Assembly: GCA_002305915.1 (NCBI GenBank) | Contig: DBRJ01000025.1 | Coordinates: forward strand, 1-15,628 | Reading direction: 5' to 3' | Length of the DNA: 15,628 nucleotides | Source of the DNA: Pelotomaculum sp. UBA1371 | GTDB lineage: Bacteria; Bacillota; Desulfotomaculia; Desulfotomaculales; Pelotomaculaceae | Shown here: in pieces, positions 12,821-15,628 of the stretch | Position numbering within the stretch: the first letter of the stretch is position 1 | Layout of the letters: each line of letters starts with the position of its first letter | Position numbers and translations under genes: made by a program | The notes under the pieces: model-generated | What the model was told of the DNA's origin: nothing | The model's database searches: none | What the model saw: the letters and a program-made list of their open reading frames with translations, nothing else

Positions 12821-13426
12821 GTGGGAAGGCAAGGTATTTTACTGGTTTTTTCCGGTCCTTCAGGTGTGGGCAAAGGCTCAATTTGTAGAGCTCTTATAAA
12901 GGAGAATCCAACCATCCACTTATCGGTCTCGGCTACGACCCGTTTGCCCAGGAGCGGTGAAGTGCATGGAGTAGATTATTATTTCCTGGATAACAATTCC
13001 TTTAAAAAAATGATTGAGGAAGACGAACTGCTGGAGTGGGCGGAAGTCTACGGCCACTTTTACGGTACCCCCCGCAGGTTTTTGCAGGAAGCCCTTGACC
13101 GGGGCAACGATGTGATTCTGGAAATCGATATTCAGGGCGCCCTGCAGGTAAAAGATCGGTTTCCCATGGCTGTGCTTATTTTTGTCGTTCCCCCCTCCAG
13201 ACTTGCGCTGGAGTCCAGGTTGCGAGCCAGGGGTACCGATACCCGTGAGGAAATTGAGAAGCGCTTGCGCTGTACAGAACGCGAAATTAAGATGGCCTGG
13301 CGTTATGATTATATTGTGATAAATGATCAATTGACCCGGACGTTGGATACCGTCCGGGCAATCATCACCGCAGAAAAAGCACGGCCTCAGCGTAGCCAGT
13401 GTTTAGTACGGGATTTATTACGCTAA
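12821..13426 (+). CDS. gmk: Guanylate kinase
   Basis: This enzyme phosphorylates GMP to GDP with ATP. The 201-residue length is normal. The P-loop is GPSGVGKGS (12-20). GMP-binding segments include TTRLPRSGEVHGVDYYF and AEVYGHFYGT, and the lid region with RLRARGTDTREEIEKRL follows. The GTG at 12821 has TGGAG (12808-12812) eight bases upstream and is 13 bases from the remA stop, indicating one operon. All the usual binding residues appear present. Confidence 0.96.
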   Translation: MGRQGILLVFSGPSGVGKGSICRALIKENPTIHLSVSATTRLPRSGEVHGVDYYFLDNNSFKKMIEEDELLEWAEVYGHFYGTPRRFLQEALDRGNDVILEIDIQGALQVKDRFPMAVLIFVVPPSRLALESRLRARGTDTREEIEKRLRCTEREIKMAWRYDYIVINDQLTRTLDTVRAIITAEKARPQRSQCLVRDLLR

Positions 13427-13462
13427 TTTGCTTGGTAGACCCAATGGAAAGTGGAGGATAAT

Positions 13463-13669
13463 ATGAACCAACCAACTCTCGATGAGCTGATGGAAAAGGT
13501 TGACAGTCGGTATACCCTGGTTGTTGTCGCTGCTAAACGGGCCAGGGTACTCACCGAGAGGGGAAGAGCCAAGGTCGACGGGGTTGCTCTCAAGCCTGTA
13601 ACCGCTGCTCTTACTGAGATCGCTCAGAATAAAATAGGATATTTGAGAACACGGGTTAGTATCAAGTAG
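13463..13669 (+). CDS. rpoZ: RNA polymerase omega subunit
   Basis: The 68-residue omega subunit assists assembly of RNA polymerase around the beta-prime subunit. Family features are the TLDELMEKVDSRYTLVVVAAKRAR segment and the ALKPVTAALTEIAQNKIGY helix. The ATG at 13463 is used because GTGGAGG (13451-13457) precedes it by five bases; the GTG at 13451 is part of that ribosome binding site. It follows gmk by 36 bases, the conserved arrangement in Gram-positive bacteria. Confidence 0.93.
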   Translation: MNQPTLDELMEKVDSRYTLVVVAAKRARVLTERGRAKVDGVALKPVTAALTEIAQNKIGYLRTRVSIK

Positions 13670-13722
13670 CCTGTTATCCTTCATCAGCACAAAAAGATTC
13701 AATTTTTATGGACAGTAAACGG

Positions 13723-13765
13723 TGAAGGAAATTGGTTTTATGTTTTGAAAACACCTTCATTTTTT
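13723..13765 (+). terminator. Terminator or attenuator between rpoZ and coaBC
   Basis: TGAAGG (13723-13728) pairs with CCTTCA (13754-13759), and an inner GTTTT (13735-13739) pairs with AAAAC (13748-13752). Six T follow (13760-13765). The shape fits an intrinsic terminator. As it stands inside a conserved operon, partial termination or attenuation is likelier than a full stop. Confidence 0.55.
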
Positions 13766-13816
13766 AATTTGCAGATTTATCCGGGACAATTCCTTTTGAA
13801 GGGAGGGGGCTTTAAA

Positions 13817-15019
13817 ATGCTGGCGGGAAAAAATATAACACTGGGTATAACCGGCGGTATAGCTGTTTATAAAGCTGCCCAACTGACAAGCAACCTGAAG
13901 GCCGGCGGTGCAGATGTCCGTGTAATTATGACCCGTTCGGCCAGTGCCTTTGTAAGCCCACTGACCTTTCAAACACTGAGCGGCAACCGTGTTTACAGCG
14001 AACTTTTCGAGCCGGTTATGGAATGGAAAGTACAGCATATTGAACTGGCTGCCATTTCCGATTTGCTTGTTGTTGTACCGGCCACGGCCAATATCCTGGG
14101 CAAAGTGGCGGGAGGGATTGCAGACGATCTGCTGTCAACTGTGATTATGGCAACCACCTGCCCGGTATTGTTCTGTCCGGCTATGAATGTGCATATGTAT
14201 CAAAACCCGGTGGTCCAACGCAATCTGACCGTGCTTAAAGACCTGGGCTATCATTTTGCAGGTCCGGGGAAGGGTCGCCTGGCTTGCGGGGCGGAGGGGC
14301 CGGGGAGGCTGGCTGAGCTGGATGTTATTATGGAAAAGATTCAGGCGCTTCTTCCCTCAAAGGGGGATCTTAGGGGCCTGAGCATTCTGGTAACTGCCGG
14401 TCCCACCCGGGAGCCAATCGACCCCGTACGCTACCTGACCAACCGTAGCTCGGGCAAAATGGGCTATGCTCTGGCCGGAGCTGCCGCCAAGAGGGGGGCT
14501 TCGGTCATCCTGATCAGCGGTCCCACCAATTTACAGGTGCCTCACGGGGTTGAAATGAGATATGTGGAAACAGCAGCAGAGATGTTCAATGAGGTAATGG
14601 AATATTTTCCCCGTGTGGACATCGTTATTAAAGCTGCTGCCGTGGCGGATTACAAACCCAGGGAAGTGTCCGGACAGAAGATTAAAAAAACAGGGGCAAA
14701 TCTTGTCATCGAGTGTGATAAAAACCCCGATATTCTGGCAGAGCTTGGCCGGAGAAAGGCACATCAGACCCTGGTGGGTTTTGCTGCCGAAACCAGCAAT
14801 TTGGAAGACAACGCTCATCAAAAGGTGAGGAATAAAAATCTCGATCTCCTGGTGGCAAACGACGTTACTCTCCCCGGGGCAGGATTTGAAGCAGATACAA
14901 ATATAGTTAAGCTGGTATATCCCGGTCAATACGTTTTACCGCTGCCCATTATGGATAAAACCGCCCTGGCCCACCGTATTCTTGACGAGGTGTTAAAACT
15001 GAGAAGTAACGGGCAGTAG
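13817..15019 (+). CDS. coaBC: Bifunctional phosphopantothenoylcysteine decarboxylase/synthase
   Basis: This protein performs two consecutive steps of coenzyme A synthesis: CoaB joins cysteine to 4'-phosphopantothenate using CTP, and the flavin-dependent CoaC domain decarboxylates the product to 4'-phosphopantetheine. In the 400-residue chain the N-terminal CoaC domain has GITGGIAVYKA (10-20), catalytic H74 (VQHIE), PATAN (88-92), PAMN (121-124) and C157 in GRLACG, equivalent to E. coli H75, N125 and C158. The CoaB domain has GPTREPID and TNRSSGKMG (N209), KAAAVADYKP, the KIKK lysines (288-291) and VGFAAET. The ATG at 13817 follows GGGAGGGGG (13801-13809) at seven bases. Starting upstream at 13745 would add 24 residues overlapping the terminator hairpin and is rejected. 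Confidence 0.96.
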   Translation: MLAGKNITLGITGGIAVYKAAQLTSNLKAGGADVRVIMTRSASAFVSPLTFQTLSGNRVYSELFEPVMEWKVQHIELAAISDLLVVVPATANILGKVAGGIADDLLSTVIMATTCPVLFCPAMNVHMYQNPVVQRNLTVLKDLGYHFAGPGKGRLACGAEGPGRLAELDVIMEKIQALLPSKGDLRGLSILVTAGPTREPIDPVRYLTNRSSGKMGYALAGAAAKRGASVILISGPTNLQVPHGVEMRYVETAAEMFNEVMEYFPRVDIVIKAAAVADYKPREVSGQKIKKTGANLVIECDKNPDILAELGRRKAHQTLVGFAAETSNLEDNAHQKVRNKNLDLLVANDVTLPGAGFEADTNIVKLVYPGQYVLPLPIMDKTALAHRILDEVLKLRSNGQ

Positions 15020-15216
15020 CAGTGCCTCCCCAATTGTGTGTCAACAAGCCGGATATCCTCCGGTTGCCCAAGGGTTGTCCCTGACAGGAAACGGTCGTAT
15101 AAAAAACGGGTAAAGCTGCGGGCAGATGCCGGGGAACACCCGTGCCTGGTTGGATTCCGGCCGGGCCATTTTTATATGGCCGCACAAATTTGTAAAGTAT
15201 CCGCCGGGAGGGTATA
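15020..15216. other. Structured non-coding gap before priA
   Basis: There are 197 bases with no gene but several possible hairpins: CCGGA/TCCGG around 15050-15065; CGGG/CCCG near 15130-15142 enclosed by GGCA (15121-15124) and TGCC (15143-15146); and GGCCAT (15164-15169) with ATGGCC (15176-15181). The last has its T-run in the loop. No known riboswitch consensus was recognised. Confidence 0.4.
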
Positions 15217-15628
15217 ATGAAGAATAACGGCCCCTATGCCGAAATTATTGTTGATTTGAGTATCAGAAAAACCGACCGGGTTTTTCACTATTTTATACCG
15301 TCAGAATTTGAGAAGCAGGTTTCAGTGGGAAGCAGGGTGCTCGTTCCCTTCGGCAACAGGCAGCTGGCAGGTTACGTAGTAGGTTTCGGGGTTCCCCGGA
15401 GCGAGGTAAAAATCAGAAGTATTATCGGAGTTCTGGACACCCGGATTCTCACATCCGAGATGCTGGAACTGGCCCGCTGGATGGCCGACAGTTATCTGTG
15501 CAGTACTGCCGAGGCTTTTGGGCGCATTTTGTCACCACGCCTGCGGGTAAAAGACAGGCGTACCGTAAAAAGAGTATTTCCGGTCCATACCGGGGTCGAG
15601 CTGGAAAAGATCCTGGCAACAATGGGCA
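15217..15628 (+). CDS. priA: Primosomal protein N' (PriA helicase), 5' part
   Basis: Only the first 137 codons are present; the window ends inside the gene. The visible part is the N-terminal 3'-DNA-binding domain of PriA, with YAEIIVDLSI, then DRVFHYFIP, SVGSRVLVPFGNRQLAGYVVG and LARWMADSYLCSTAEAFGRILSP. PriA restarts stalled replication forks by loading the replicative helicase. The helicase motifs and zinc-binding cysteines lie beyond the edge and cannot be checked. The ATG at 15217 follows GGGAGG (15206-15211) at five bases. Following coaBC is the standard arrangement in Firmicutes. Confidence 0.92.
   Translation, partial: MKNNGPYAEIIVDLSIRKTDRVFHYFIPSEFEKQVSVGSRVLVPFGNRQLAGYVVGFGVPRSEVKIRSIIGVLDTRILTSEMLELARWMADSYLCSTAEAFGRILSPRLRVKDRRTVKRVFPVHTGVELEKILATMG

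Noticed and set aside
15080..15160. Possible c-di-GMP or other riboswitch before priA, because of GGTAAAGC and GC-rich stems
   Set aside because: Key conserved elements such as GACGCAAAGC and the tetraloop-receptor arrangement are not present, so no class is assigned.
1..15628. Mobile elements, CRISPR arrays, tRNA or rRNA genes
   Set aside because: No transposase-like frame, regular direct repeats with spacers, or tRNA-like cloverleaf was seen.

Overview
The window looks like chromosomal DNA from a low-to-mid GC, anaerobic, Gram-positive Clostridia of the Desulfotomaculum/Pelotomaculum type. This is inferred from gene content and order, not from a search. The pointers are: the Bacillus/Clostridia gene order yicC(yloC)-remA-gmk-rpoZ-coaBC-priA; a DapL route to diaminopimelate; an oxygen-sensitive acyl-CoA dehydratase activase; strong AGGAGG-type ribosome binding sites; frequent TTG and GTG starts; and sigma-A-like promoters. 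No insertion sequence, phage gene, tRNA, rRNA or CRISPR array was seen.

Layout. Bases 1-1740 hold two helical-bundle proteins: a DUF3231-like protein and a Dps/ferritin-like protein with a long N-terminal extension. A very strong hairpin at 1689-1737 closes this block. Bases 1828-2988 hold a tandem pair of IscU/NifU-type Fe-S scaffold genes with their own promoter and a terminator. The second copy keeps all three ligand cysteines; the first has lost two of them and six residues near its N-terminus. Bases 3065-4146 hold an ATPase of the BadF/BcrA (HgdC-like) activase family behind a good promoter. A small HAD phosphatase-like gene (4185-4655, minus strand) follows, convergent with the activase and divergent from a Ca2+-type P-type ATPase (4883-7633).

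Bases 7691-11498 form an amino-acid block: dapF (diaminopimelate epimerase), dapL (LL-diaminopimelate aminotransferase) and an aspartate aminotransferase. DapL makes LL-DAP from tetrahydrodipicolinate, DapF converts it to meso-DAP, and the aspartate aminotransferase can connect oxaloacetate and aspartate, the entry to the same pathway. Each unit ends in, or is separated by, terminator-like hairpins.

Bases 11625 to the end carry the conserved housekeeping cluster: YicC-family RNase, RemA regulator, guanylate kinase, RNA polymerase omega, the bifunctional CoaBC of coenzyme A synthesis, and the 5' part of priA, cut by the window edge. An attenuator-like hairpin lies between rpoZ and coaBC, and a structured 197-base gap lies before priA.

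Most of the window is ordinary chromosome. The best leads are the cysteine-stripped scaffold paralogue beside an intact one, a long hairpin that would bury the ribosome binding site and start of the P-type ATPase, and the pairing of a free-standing P-domain-like HAD protein with a P-type ATPase.
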